Shown piece after piece: positions 1-9,044 of a stretch of DNA of 64,000 nucleotides. The notes beneath the pieces are model-generated. The model saw nothing but the letters and a program-made list of their open reading frames with translations, ran no database searches and was not told the origin of the DNA. The stretch lies in assembly GCF_008064635.1 (NCBI RefSeq), contig NZ_VRYZ01000004.1, positions 310,001 through 374,000 on the forward strand, given 5' to 3'. Positions within the stretch are counted from its first letter, which is position 1; each line of letters starts with the position of its first letter. This DNA is from Parahaliea aestuarii. GTDB lineage: Bacteria > Pseudomonadota > Gammaproteobacteria > Pseudomonadales > Halieaceae. A program made the position numbers and the translations under genes.

Positions 1-614
1 ATGTGACGGCCCTCGAAGCGGATGTACTCACCGATAGTGAGATCCTTGAGGATGCGCGCCACCATCTCGCGAGAAGCACCGACCCTGTCGGCGATATCCT
101 GCTGGGTGAGCTTCTCGGGAATGAAGAGGGTGCCATCGCCGCGCTCTTCCGACAGATCCATCAACACATTGGCCACCCGGCCGTAGACATCCTGCAGGGC
201 CAGGCTCTTCACATCGGCGGTGAGTTTGCGCACGCGCTGGGCCAGGTTGCGAATCAGCTGGCGGGAGATGTTGGGGTACTGGTCCAGCACCCGGTTGAAG
301 TCTTCTTTATAGATGATGCAAAAGCTGGACTTCTCCACCGTGCGCACAGAGGCGGATCGCACCGAGTCATCGAGCAGGGCCAGCTCGCCAAAATAGTCGC
401 CGGCGCCCTGGGTGTTCATGATGAACTCCTTGCCGTTCTTGTCGCTGCAGTACACCTTGACCTTGCCGCTCTCGATAATGAAAAGCGAGTCCGCCGGATC
501 GTTCTCGTGGATGACCACGGTATTTTTCGGGAACGATCGGCTGGTACTGCTGGATGACAGTGCATCCAGTTCTTCCCGAGACAACCCCTGGAAGATTTCT
601 ACTTGTTGCAACAT
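1..614 (-). CDS. Crp/Fnr-family cyclic-nucleotide-binding transcription regulator (3' end cut by window edge)
   Basis: About 204 codons are visible from the ATG at 614; the C-terminus lies beyond base 1. The N-terminal half is a cNMP-binding beta roll with a phosphate-binding-cassette-like stretch (FGELALLDDSVRSASVRT) that keeps the Glu and Arg-Ser contacts expected of a nucleotide binder. The C-terminal half is a Crp-type winged helix (KLTQQDIADRVGASREMVAR). No cysteine cluster for an Fnr-type Fe-S centre is visible. It is divergent from a nucleotide cyclase at 812, so it may sense that enzyme's product; this link is inference. Confidence 0.88.
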   Translation of the reverse strand, partial: MLQQVEIFQGLSREELDALSSSSTSRSFPKNTVVIHENDPADSLFIIESGKVKVYCSDKNGKEFIMNTQGAGDYFGELALLDDSVRSASVRTVEKSSFCIIYKEDFNRVLDQYPNISRQLIRNLAQRVRKLTADVKSLALQDVYGRVANVLMDLSEERGDGTLFIPEKLTQQDIADRVGASREMVARILKDLTIGEYIRFEGRH

Positions 615-722
615 GCGTTCTGTACCTGCCCCGTGATTAGCCTTGTCCCTTAAGCTACGCCGCCAATAGTAACCCAAACTTCGCGGGATGCGCACCCGTG
701 AAGCCCAAAACACGACGCTTCT

Positions 723-733
723 GTTACTGTAAC
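723..733. promoter_or_regulatory. GTTAC-T-GTAAC dyad between the Crp-like gene and the cyclase
   Basis: A perfect 5-bp inverted repeat with a 1-nt centre lies in the divergent intergenic region, about 15-25 bp upstream of the candidate cyclase promoter. It is shorter than a classical CRP box. A regulator site is possible but unproven. Confidence 0.3.
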
Positions 734-747
734 GAACGAATTCGCCG

Positions 748-777
748 TTTCCACACTCCCCCGGCCCTCGCTATACT
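748..777 (+). promoter_or_regulatory. Predicted sigma70 promoter for the cyclase-receiver-kinase operon
   Basis: TTTCCA (748-753) and TATACT (772-777) are separated by 18 bp. Transcription would start near 784, which places the upstream in-frame ATG at 698 outside the message and supports the GTG start at 812. Confidence 0.45.
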
Positions 778-811
778 CGGCCCACACCCTGGAGCAGACC
801 TTCAATTCCCC

Positions 812-2257
812 GTGACCAGCACCCCGCAACAGGCCGCCATTCTCTGGAGCGACGCCCTCCTGCGCACAATGATCGAGCTGCGAGCCCTGTACGAGCGCGA
901 CGGCGCCGGCCTCGACGAGATGGCGCGAGAGGACTTCGGCAAGCTGTTTTTGGCGGCCGACCGTCTCGAAAACTGCCTGGGCAGCGAGCAGGATCGCGAC
1001 GGGCGCCACGAGTTGATGAACGTGCTGGCGGCCATTCGCGGCTATGCGGAAATGCTGCAGGAGGATCTGGAGGGCCGGCACCCGGAACTGGCCGACTCCC
1101 TGAGTCGGCTGCTGAAAGCGATCCAGACCGCCGATGCCGGCGGGGAGAGCTCCTCCCGTGGCCGCAGTCCCAGCGTCACCTCCGAGCCCGGCTTCATTCT
1201 CGCGGTGGACGATCGCCGCGAAAATCGCGAACTGGTGGCCCGCTACCTGTCGCGCTCCGGCCACCTTGTGGTGACCGCCGCCAGCGGGGAGGAAGCCCTG
1301 CACACCCTGGAACAGGCCGACGTGGACGTGGTGCTGCTGGACCTGGTGATGCCGGGCATGGATGGCCGCGAGGTACTCAGGCGCATCAAGGAACACGAGG
1401 ACTGGCGCGCCACGCCGGTCATCGTGATCTCCGGCCACCAGGACATGGAAGACATTATCGAGTGCATCGAGGCGGGCGCCGACGACTACCTGTTCAAACC
1501 CTTCAACCCGGTACTGCTGCAGGCCCGCATCAAGGCGGGCATCGAGCGCAAGCGCTGGCACGACCGCGAAGAGCTCTACCGCCAGCAGCTGGAACGCAAT
1601 GAAAAGTTCATTCGCGCCACCTTCGGGCGCTACCTGTCGGACGAAATTGTCACCGACATCCTGGAGCGTCCCGAGGGCCTGGAACTGGGCGGTGACCTGC
1701 GCGAAGTGACCATTATGATGTCCGATATCCGCGGCTTCACCACCCTCAGCGAACGCCTGGCGCCCGACCAGGTGGTGAAAATGCTGAACCGCTACCTGGG
1801 CAGCATGACCGACATCATCATGGCCCACCAGGGCACCATCGACGAGTTCCTCGGCGACGCCATTCTCGCCGTGTTCGGCGCCCCGCTGGCACGGGACGAC
1901 GACGCCGACCGGGCCGTGCGCTGCGCCCTGGCCATGCAGGCGGCGATGGCCGACATCAACGCCCAGAACCTGGCCGAGGGGCTGCCCGAGGTCGAGACCG
2001 GCATCGCCCTCAACACCGGCGTGGTAATCGCCGGCAATATCGGCTCGGAACGGCGCAGCAAATACGGCTTCGTCGGCCACCCGATGAACGTCACGTCGCG
2101 TATCGAGGACCACTGCGCCGGCGGCGAGACCCTGATCTCCCGCAGCACCCTGGACAAACTGAACGGCCACTACCGGGTGGCCGAACCGCGGACCCTCAAG
2201 GCAAAAGGTATCGACCAGGAGGTGGAAGTCTATCGCCTGCAGGGAGAGCTGGCATGA
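812..2257 (+). CDS. Receiver-domain class III nucleotide cyclase (adenylate/guanylate cyclase)
   Basis: 481 aa from GTG 812. Residues ~65-85 resemble a histidine-kinase H-box (RHELMNVLAAIRGYAEML, His66) but no kinase ATPase domain follows. A receiver domain spans ~130-240, with Asp133/134, phospho-acceptor Asp177 and Lys229. The class III cyclase domain spans ~270-480, with metal-binding Asp305 (SDIRGFT) and Asp349 (FLGDAILAVFG) and the transition-state Asn426/Arg430 pair. The substrate-selecting positions are Glu345 and Gly419 rather than the usual Lys and Asp/Thr of adenylate cyclases, so the product is uncertain. It overlaps the next gene by 4 bp (ATGA). An alternative start at 698 lies upstream of the likely promoter. 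Confidence 0.9.
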   Translation: MTSTPQQAAILWSDALLRTMIELRALYERDGAGLDEMAREDFGKLFLAADRLENCLGSEQDRDGRHELMNVLAAIRGYAEMLQEDLEGRHPELADSLSRLLKAIQTADAGGESSSRGRSPSVTSEPGFILAVDDRRENRELVARYLSRSGHLVVTAASGEEALHTLEQADVDVVLLDLVMPGMDGREVLRRIKEHEDWRATPVIVISGHQDMEDIIECIEAGADDYLFKPFNPVLLQARIKAGIERKRWHDREELYRQQLERNEKFIRATFGRYLSDEIVTDILERPEGLELGGDLREVTIMMSDIRGFTTLSERLAPDQVVKMLNRYLGSMTDIIMAHQGTIDEFLGDAILAVFGAPLARDDDADRAVRCALAMQAAMADINAQNLAEGLPEVETGIALNTGVVIAGNIGSERRSKYGFVGHPMNVTSRIEDHCAGGETLISRSTLDKLNGHYRVAEPRTLKAKGIDQEVEVYRLQGELA

Positions 2258-2628
2258 GCAGCCCTCGCCCCGTCCTGCTGGTGGAAGACAACGAACTCAA
2301 CCGCGACATGCTGGTCCGCCGCCTCAAGCGCGCCGGCATTGCCGTGATCAGCGCCGGAGACGGCGCGGAGGCCCTGCGCCTGATGGCTGAGCAGCGCCCC
2401 TCGGTGGTGCTGATGGACATGAACCTGCCCGTGATGGACGGCTGGACCGCGGTGCGTAATGCCCGCGCCGACGCCGCTCTGCGTGACATTCCCATCATCG
2501 CTCTCACCGCGCATGCCATGGATGCCGATCGCCAGAGTGCCATCGCCGCCGGCTGCGACGACTACGCCACCAAACCCATCGACTTCCCCGGCCTGCTGGC
2601 CAAAATCGGAAAACTGGCCAGCGCATGA
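2254..2628 (+). CDS. Single-domain response regulator (CheY-like receiver)
   Basis: 124 aa forming one receiver domain and nothing else. The acid pocket (Glu11, Asp12), phospho-acceptor Asp55 in [13 protein letters not shown], the Thr of ALTAH and the Lys of TKPID are all present. Such proteins act as phosphorelay shuttles or allosteric partners. The start overlaps the cyclase stop and the stop overlaps the kinase start, so the three genes are translationally coupled. The natural partner is the kinase at 2625. Confidence 0.93.
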   Translation: MSSPRPVLLVEDNELNRDMLVRRLKRAGIAVISAGDGAEALRLMAEQRPSVVLMDMNLPVMDGWTAVRNARADAALRDIPIIALTAHAMDADRQSAIAAGCDDYATKPIDFPGLLAKIGKLASA

Positions 2629-4154
2629 GTCTCCGCCGCCGACTGACCCTGTCGCTGATCGCGATCCTGATCCTGTTTGCCGCCAACGTGGGCACCCACT
2701 TCTGGGGCAGCTACGCGCGGAACGAAAGCATGATTGCCTACCGCAACTCGGTGAACGCGGCGCGGCTGTCCACCGACCTGGAGCAGCAACTGGACAACCA
2801 GCGCCAGCAGATCCTGGTGCTGGCCACCCTGCGCGAGACGACCGGAGAGCCGCTGGACTCCCAGGAACTGGCCCGGGCAGAGGCCGATATCACCGATATT
2901 CGCGGCAAGGTCAGTCAACTGGGCGAGCTCAGCCACGAAGTGACGCAATTGCACTTCCAGAAGCTCAAGGACAGCAGCAACGACCTGCTGGACAGCTGGC
3001 TCGCCTACTACCGCAACTACAACGACTCCGACTACCAGGCGGACATGGACGACCCCATCCCCTACCTGGAAGCGGTACAGCGCCTGAAGGAGCTGGAGCA
3101 GCGGCAGGCCTTTATCTCGGTACAGCGGGCCAACGTCATCGACCGCACCATCGCACTCACCGACCGCATCACTGTGATCGGTTTTCTCGGCTCCATCCTG
3201 CTGACGGCGATCCTCGGCTTTTTCCTGGTGCGCTACACCAACCGCTCCCTCAAACGCCTGAAAACCGGCACCCAGCGCATCGGCAGCGGCGAACTCAACT
3301 ACCGCATCAACAACATCGACGACAGCGGTGAACTGGGCGACCTGGCGGAAGCCTTCAACGACATGGCCGACAAGCTGCGCAAGGCCATCTACGAGGTGCG
3401 CCAGGCCAAGGAGGACGCCGACGAGGCCAACGCCGCCAAGAGCATCTTCCTGGCCAACGTCAGCCACGAGTTGCGCACCCCGCTCAACGCCATCATCGGC
3501 TACAGCGAGATGCTGCACGACGAACTGGACGATGACACCGAGGTGGACCGGGAACAGTTCCAGCGCGACCTCGACAAGATCGTCCTGTCCGGGCGTCAGT
3601 TGCTGTCGCTGATCAACGACATCCTCGACCTGTCCAAGATAGAGACCGGCAAGATGGACCTGCACAGCGAGGAGTTCAGCCCGGCGGAAGTGCTACAGCA
3701 GGTCTGCGACTCCATCCAGCCACTGTTGAGGGAACGCAACAACAGCCTCACCCTCACCGGACTCGGCAAGCTGCCAATGCTGAACAACGACCCCACCAAG
3801 TTCCGCCAGATATTTATCAACCTGCTGAGTAACGCCTGCAAGTTCACCGAAAACGGCGACATCAGCGTCAGCGTCGCCCCGGTCGACGGCCGCCAGGGCT
3901 GGTTCCAGTTCGGGGTCAGCGACACCGGCATCGGTATGGACGAAGAGCAGCAGGCGCGGGTGTTCGAGGCCTTTGTCCAGGCGGACTCCTCGACCAGCGC
4001 CAACTACGGCGGGACCGGCCTGGGCCTGGCCCTGTGCCGGGAGTACAGCGAATTGATGGGGGGGGAAATCAGCGTGCGCAGCCAGCCCGGTCAGGGAGCG
4101 ACGTTTACTGTCGTGCTCCCCGCTGACCCAGGGTCAGTTCGCGCAGCCGCTTGA
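2625..4154 (+). CDS. Membrane sensor histidine kinase (HAMP-HisKA-HATPase)
   Basis: 509 aa. TM1 is at ~7-23, followed by a helical periplasmic sensor of ~160 residues, TM2 at ~184-204, HAMP at ~205-257, and HisKA with phospho-acceptor His281 in [18 protein letters not shown]. The HATPase domain has an N-box ([13 protein letters not shown]), G1 (DTGIGM) and G2 (GGTGLGLAL). It has no receiver of its own; the receivers are in the two upstream genes. The last 50 bp overlap the 3' end of the convergent lipoprotein gene. The periplasmic ligand is not identifiable. Confidence 0.93.
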   Translation: MSLRRRLTLSLIAILILFAANVGTHFWGSYARNESMIAYRNSVNAARLSTDLEQQLDNQRQQILVLATLRETTGEPLDSQELARAEADITDIRGKVSQLGELSHEVTQLHFQKLKDSSNDLLDSWLAYYRNYNDSDYQADMDDPIPYLEAVQRLKELEQRQAFISVQRANVIDRTIALTDRITVIGFLGSILLTAILGFFLVRYTNRSLKRLKTGTQRIGSGELNYRINNIDDSGELGDLAEAFNDMADKLRKAIYEVRQAKEDADEANAAKSIFLANVSHELRTPLNAIIGYSEMLHDELDDDTEVDREQFQRDLDKIVLSGRQLLSLINDILDLSKIETGKMDLHSEEFSPAEVLQQVCDSIQPLLRERNNSLTLTGLGKLPMLNNDPTKFRQIFINLLSNACKFTENGDISVSVAPVDGRQGWFQFGVSDTGIGMDEEQQARVFEAFVQADSSTSANYGGTGLGLALCREYSELMGGEISVRSQPGQGATFTVVLPADPGSVRAAA

Positions 4155-4713
4155 GGGCTTCCTCACGCTTCTGCAGGTCTTCCTGGAGCATGCTGTTGTT
4201 GCTTTCCAGCTCCGAGATATGGCGGTCCATCATGGCGAAGGATTCCAGCGCATCGCGCATGATCAGGCTGGTGGGATGCACCTTCATCTCGGGAGTGAGC
4301 TCCTTGTTCAGGCGGCGCCAGCTCTTGCGCGACGCCTCCGGGTCGAGGAAAGGACTGCTCGACACCATGCTGACAAAGGCGATGCCGATGCCCGCTTCCC
4401 ACTCTGCCTCCGGGGATGACTCCAGCCGCTGGTAGCGCTGGAAGTACTTCACCGCCTCGATGTGATCCCCCTGGGACAGGGCGTCATAGCCGCGTTCGAG
4501 GAAGGTCTGGTCGCGCGCTGCCACGTCCTCCTGCACCTCACAGTTGCAGGGGGCCGGCGCGGACTGCTGCGGCAGATTGAGGGTCAACTCCGGCGCCGCC
4601 TGCTCGGTGGCAGGGGGCACCGTATCGGCAGGCTGTTCCGGCAACGGTGCGCAGGCCTGCAGGCCTGCGCTCACCAGAACCATCGGAAGGTATCGCGGGA
4701 TCAGTTGTAACAT
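4105..4713 (-). CDS. Outer-membrane-type lipoprotein of unknown function, TPR-like
   Basis: 202 aa from ATG 4713. A short signal peptide ends in a lipobox, LQAC, with the lipidated Cys at residue 21. A Pro/Glu-rich linker follows, then a TPR-like helical pair ([20 protein letters not shown]), and a C-terminal coiled-coil stretch rich in Glu/Leu/Lys. The residue after Cys is Ala, which favours outer-membrane sorting. Convergent 50-bp overlap with the kinase, and the topology, recall the QseG lipoprotein that sits with the QseE/QseF system, but homology is not established. A 31-residue upstream extension is possible but lacks a signal sequence. Confidence 0.75.
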   Translation of the reverse strand: MLQLIPRYLPMVLVSAGLQACAPLPEQPADTVPPATEQAAPELTLNLPQQSAPAPCNCEVQEDVAARDQTFLERGYDALSQGDHIEAVKYFQRYQRLESSPEAEWEAGIGIAFVSMVSSSPFLDPEASRKSWRRLNKELTPEMKVHPTSLIMRDALESFAMMDRHISELESNNSMLQEDLQKREEALKRLRELTLGQRGARQ

Positions 4714-4771
4714 TGCCTTGCGTCGGGGTTGAAAGTGGCCACAGTGTAGCACTTTTCCCGCGACCGACTGC

Positions 4772-6259
<1,488 letters not shown>

Positions 6260-6271
6260 GCTTCTCGTTCC

Positions 6272-7370
6272 TTACAGCCCGCTTTTCAGCGAGGCTTCGA
6301 TAAAGTCGTCCAGATCGCCGTCCAGCACGGCCTGGCAGTTGCTGGTCTGCACTCCGGTGCGCAGATCCTTAATGCGGGAATCATCCAGCACGTAGGAGCG
6401 AATCTGGCTGCCCCAGCCAATGTCGGACTTGCTCTCTTCCATGGCCTGCTTCTCGGCGCTGCGCTTGAGCATTTCCTGCTCGTAGAGACGTGCCCGCAGC
6501 ATCTTCCAGGCCTTGTCGCGGTTCTGGTGCTGGGAGCGCTCGCTCTGGCAGGCCACCACGATGCCGCTCTCGATGTGGGTCAGGCGCACTGCGGAGTCGG
6601 TCTTGTTGACGTGCTGACCGCCCGCGCCGGACGCCCGGTAGGTGTCTTCCCGCACCTGGGATTTATCCACCTCGATCTCGATGTTGTCGTCGATCTCCGG
6701 CGACACGAACACCGAGCTGAAGGAGGTGTGACGACGGTTGCCCGAGTCGAAAGGCGACTTGCGCACCAGACGGTGCACACCGGTCTCGGTGCGCAGCCAG
6801 CCGAAGGCGTACTCGCCGGCAAAGTGAATGGTGGCGCTTTTCACCCCGGCCACTTCCCCGGCGGACACTTCCTCCAGGGTGGTCTTGAAGCCGTGGGCCT
6901 CGCCCCAGCGCAGGTACATGCGCAGCAGCATCTCCGCCCAGTCCTGGGCCTCGGTGCCACCGGAGCCCGCCTGGATGTCGAGGAAGGCGTTATTGGGGTC
7001 GTTCTCGCCGCTGAACATACGGCGGAACTCCAGCTGTTCCAGCGACTTCAGCAGGTTGTCGATATCGCTGGCAACTTCCCCGATGGTACCTTCATCGTCC
7101 TCCGCAGCCGCCATTTCCAGCAGGTCGGCAGCGTCAGAGGTGCCGGTTTCGAGCTGCTCGATGGTGTGCACTACAGCCTCCAGGGCGGCGCGCTCGCGGC
7201 CCAGTTCCTGGGCGCGATCCGGGTTGTCCCAGACGCTGGGCTCGGCCAGCTCGAGTTCTACCTCTGCCAATCGATCCTTGCGATTGGCGAAGTCAAAGAT
7301 ACCCCCTAAGCACGTCAGTACGTGCCTCGATGTCCTTGAGGGCGTTCAACAGCGGATTAATCTCGGCCAT
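6272..7370 (-). CDS. prfB: Peptide chain release factor 2, expressed by programmed +1 frameshift
   Basis: The frame-0 start is ATG 7370; it reads 25 codons to an in-frame TGA at 7295-7293. Skipping one base there joins the main frame (7294 down to 6272), giving 365 aa, the same length as E. coli RF2. The stop-recognition tripeptide SPF ([13 protein letters not shown]) and the catalytic GGQ ([18 protein letters not shown]) are present. RF2 releases peptides at UGA and UAA, so the UGA in its own message gives autoregulation. A Shine-Dalgarno AGGAA precedes the ATG. It is in an operon with lysS. Confidence 0.97.
7292..7310 (-). promoter_or_regulatory. prfB programmed frameshift site (internal SD plus slippery CUU UGA C)
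   Basis: On the minus strand the stretch reads CTTAGGGGGTATCTTTGAC. AGGGGG is the stimulatory internal Shine-Dalgarno, spaced 3 nt from the slippery CUU, followed by UGA and C, a weak termination context. This matches the classic bacterial RF2 autoregulatory element. Confidence 0.97.
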
Positions 7371-7444
7371 GGTCAGGGTTCCTGTTAAAAAGGGCGCGCA
7401 TTTTACCTGATAACCGCCCTCGCCTGCACTCGCGCATGCAGCCC

Positions 7445-8590
7445 TCACCCGCCGAACTGGTTGAGGATAAAGCCGATCACCATCACCTGGGGCACTGTCA
7501 CCAGCGGCAGGAACAGGGCCAGTTTCCAGGAGCGGGTGGTGTCTTTGATGGACATCAACTCGGTGTAGTCGGTAGCCACGCCGGCCATCAGGAAGGTAAA
7601 GGCGTTACCCGGGGCGGCGGCGCGGTTCATGAGGTCCGCCGCAATCGGTGTGGCCCCTTCGGAGCAGACTTCGATCACCGTCGCCGCCAGCAGGGTCAGC
7701 CAGAGGCCGGCAAAGGACGCGCCAAACCAGGTGGCGAAGGCATCCGCGGGTACCAGGGCGCGAATCAGCGCCGCCAGCACCAGGCCAAACAGGGCCCAGC
7801 GCAGCACCACCCGGGAACCGGCGAAGCCATCCTTCAATACCCCGACTGTGCCCGCCAGCGACAGTGCAATGGTGCCGCGAAAATCGCGCCACTGTTGCGC
7901 CAGGGGCGCCCCCTGCCCCAGTTCCTCGCGCCAGGGATTGGCCGGCAGGGTGCCGCGGGCCACCAGGGTGTCGAAGATCAGGCCGGTGACCACACCGATA
8001 ACCAGCGAGATAAGGATAAACAGCAGGGTCCAGCCCACCCCGATCAGGCCGAAAAGAATCAGGGTGAGGGAAAACGAGTTCCAGGGGCTGGCGAGCAAAA
8101 AGGCCATCACCTGGCCGACGGTGGCGCCGCGCTCGTAGAGCTTCATCCCCACCGCCAGGATGCCGTGACTGCAGAGGTCGAGAAACACACCGGCGAAGGT
8201 GGCTCGGAACAGACCGCTGACGCCCCCGTTGCGGCCCAGCAGGGCCAGCACCAGGTCGCGCGGGATGCGACCCAGCAGGCCGACGAAAATGACCCCCAGT
8301 GCCAGGCCCCACCACATCTGGTTGAACAACTCGAAAATGCCGCCGGTGAACAGGCCGATCGCGCTGTCGTGGTCGTGGGCGCCAGTGACAAGCGCCCAGC
8401 CGTAGGCCAGCGCCACTACCGACAGGCTGCCCCACAGCAGGTAGTCGGGCCTGGAACGAGTCGGGCAACAGCCATCACTGGCTGTACCAGGCGCGGTATC
8501 ACTGTGGCAGGGCGCTGCGCCGGCGGGCGCTTCACCGTGACTGTGGCAGGCCTTGCCGGCTGCCGGTCTGGCGGAATGACAGTCAGACAT
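7445..8590 (-). CDS. Cu/Zn efflux permease of the SO_0444 / DUF318 type
   Basis: 381 aa from ATG 8590. A cytosolic N-terminal tail of ~45 residues is rich in Cys and His (CHSARPAAGKACHSHGEAPA, then CCPT), consistent with metal loading. About eight to ten hydrophobic helices follow, in the duplicated permease fold shared with ArsP. The gene overlaps the 3' end of the CueR-like gene by 8 bp, so the two form one transcript. The SO_0444 family exports copper and zinc next to MerR regulators; the exact metal here is inferred from that regulator. A longer start at 8644 would sit inside the regulator gene and is less likely. Confidence 0.85.
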   Translation of the reverse strand: MSDCHSARPAAGKACHSHGEAPAGAAPCHSDTAPGTASDGCCPTRSRPDYLLWGSLSVVALAYGWALVTGAHDHDSAIGLFTGGIFELFNQMWWGLALGVIFVGLLGRIPRDLVLALLGRNGGVSGLFRATFAGVFLDLCSHGILAVGMKLYERGATVGQVMAFLLASPWNSFSLTLILFGLIGVGWTLLFILISLVIGVVTGLIFDTLVARGTLPANPWREELGQGAPLAQQWRDFRGTIALSLAGTVGVLKDGFAGSRVVLRWALFGLVLAALIRALVPADAFATWFGASFAGLWLTLLAATVIEVCSEGATPIAADLMNRAAAPGNAFTFLMAGVATDYTELMSIKDTTRSWKLALFLPLVTVPQVMVIGFILNQFGG

Positions 8591-8987
8591 GGCGGTGCTC
8601 TCCCCCGCTGAGGTCATCGAGAATGGCGCAATCCGGGCCGTCATCGCCGCGGCAGCGCCGCGCCATATCGTCCAGCTGGCGCTGCATGACCTTCAGTTGA
8701 CGGATGCGCTCGCGCACCTGGCGGCTCTTCTCCAACACCAACTCCCGGGCCTGGGCACTGTGCCGGCTGTGGTCGCGCAGCAGCGACAGCAACTGGCGAC
8801 ACTCGTCCAGGTCGAAACCCATCTGGCGGGCGCGGCTCAGAAACTGCAGTTCATCCAGATCAGCTTCGCCGTACTGGCGGTAGCCGTTGTCGGCACGCTG
8901 GGCGGGGACGACGAGGCCGATGTCCTCGTAGTAGCGAATGGTTTTGGCGCTGAGCCCGCTGGCGCGGGCTGCCTGGGAGATATTCAT
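8583..8987 (-). CDS. cueR: MerR-family copper-responsive regulator (CueR-like)
   Basis: 134 aa from ATG 8987, with GGAGGG as ribosome-binding site. The N-terminal MerR winged helix (MNISQAARASGLSAKTIRYY) is followed by a dimerisation coiled coil and the CueR metal loop with two cysteines seven residues apart (CRGDDGPDC), as in E. coli CueR. Lack of an upstream-domain Cys and the two-Cys loop favour Cu(I)/Ag(I) over Zn or Hg. It probably activates its own operon through the operator at 9014-9044. A start at 8999 is possible. Confidence 0.93.
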   Translation of the reverse strand: MNISQAARASGLSAKTIRYYEDIGLVVPAQRADNGYRQYGEADLDELQFLSRARQMGFDLDECRQLLSLLRDHSRHSAQARELVLEKSRQVRERIRQLKVMQRQLDDMARRCRGDDGPDCAILDDLSGGEHRHV

Positions 8988-9013
8988 AGGTCCCTCCAAT
9001 ACTGTTGAAGGGA

Positions 9014-9044
9014 AGCATAGACCTTCCAGCTACTGGAAGGTCAA
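9014..9044 (-). promoter_or_regulatory. CueR-type operator-promoter with 19-bp spacer
   Basis: On the minus strand TTGACC (9044-9039) and TATGCT (9019-9014) are exactly 19 bp apart, the long spacer that MerR activators need. The spacer region carries the dyad ACCTTCC-N7-GGAAGGT (9021-9041), which matches the CueR box consensus. Confidence 0.93.

Noticed and set aside
698-811. Longer cyclase start at ATG 698
   Set aside because: It lies upstream of the predicted -10 element and adds a basic, non-conserved stretch.
650-2170. 506-codon open frame opposite the cyclase
   Set aside because: Low-complexity Gly/Ala/His/Gln-rich translation, antisense to a well-supported gene; a by-product of high GC.
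6272-7370. prfB as a frameshifted pseudogene
   Set aside because: The in-frame TGA sits in the conserved programmed frameshift site and the product has full RF2 length.
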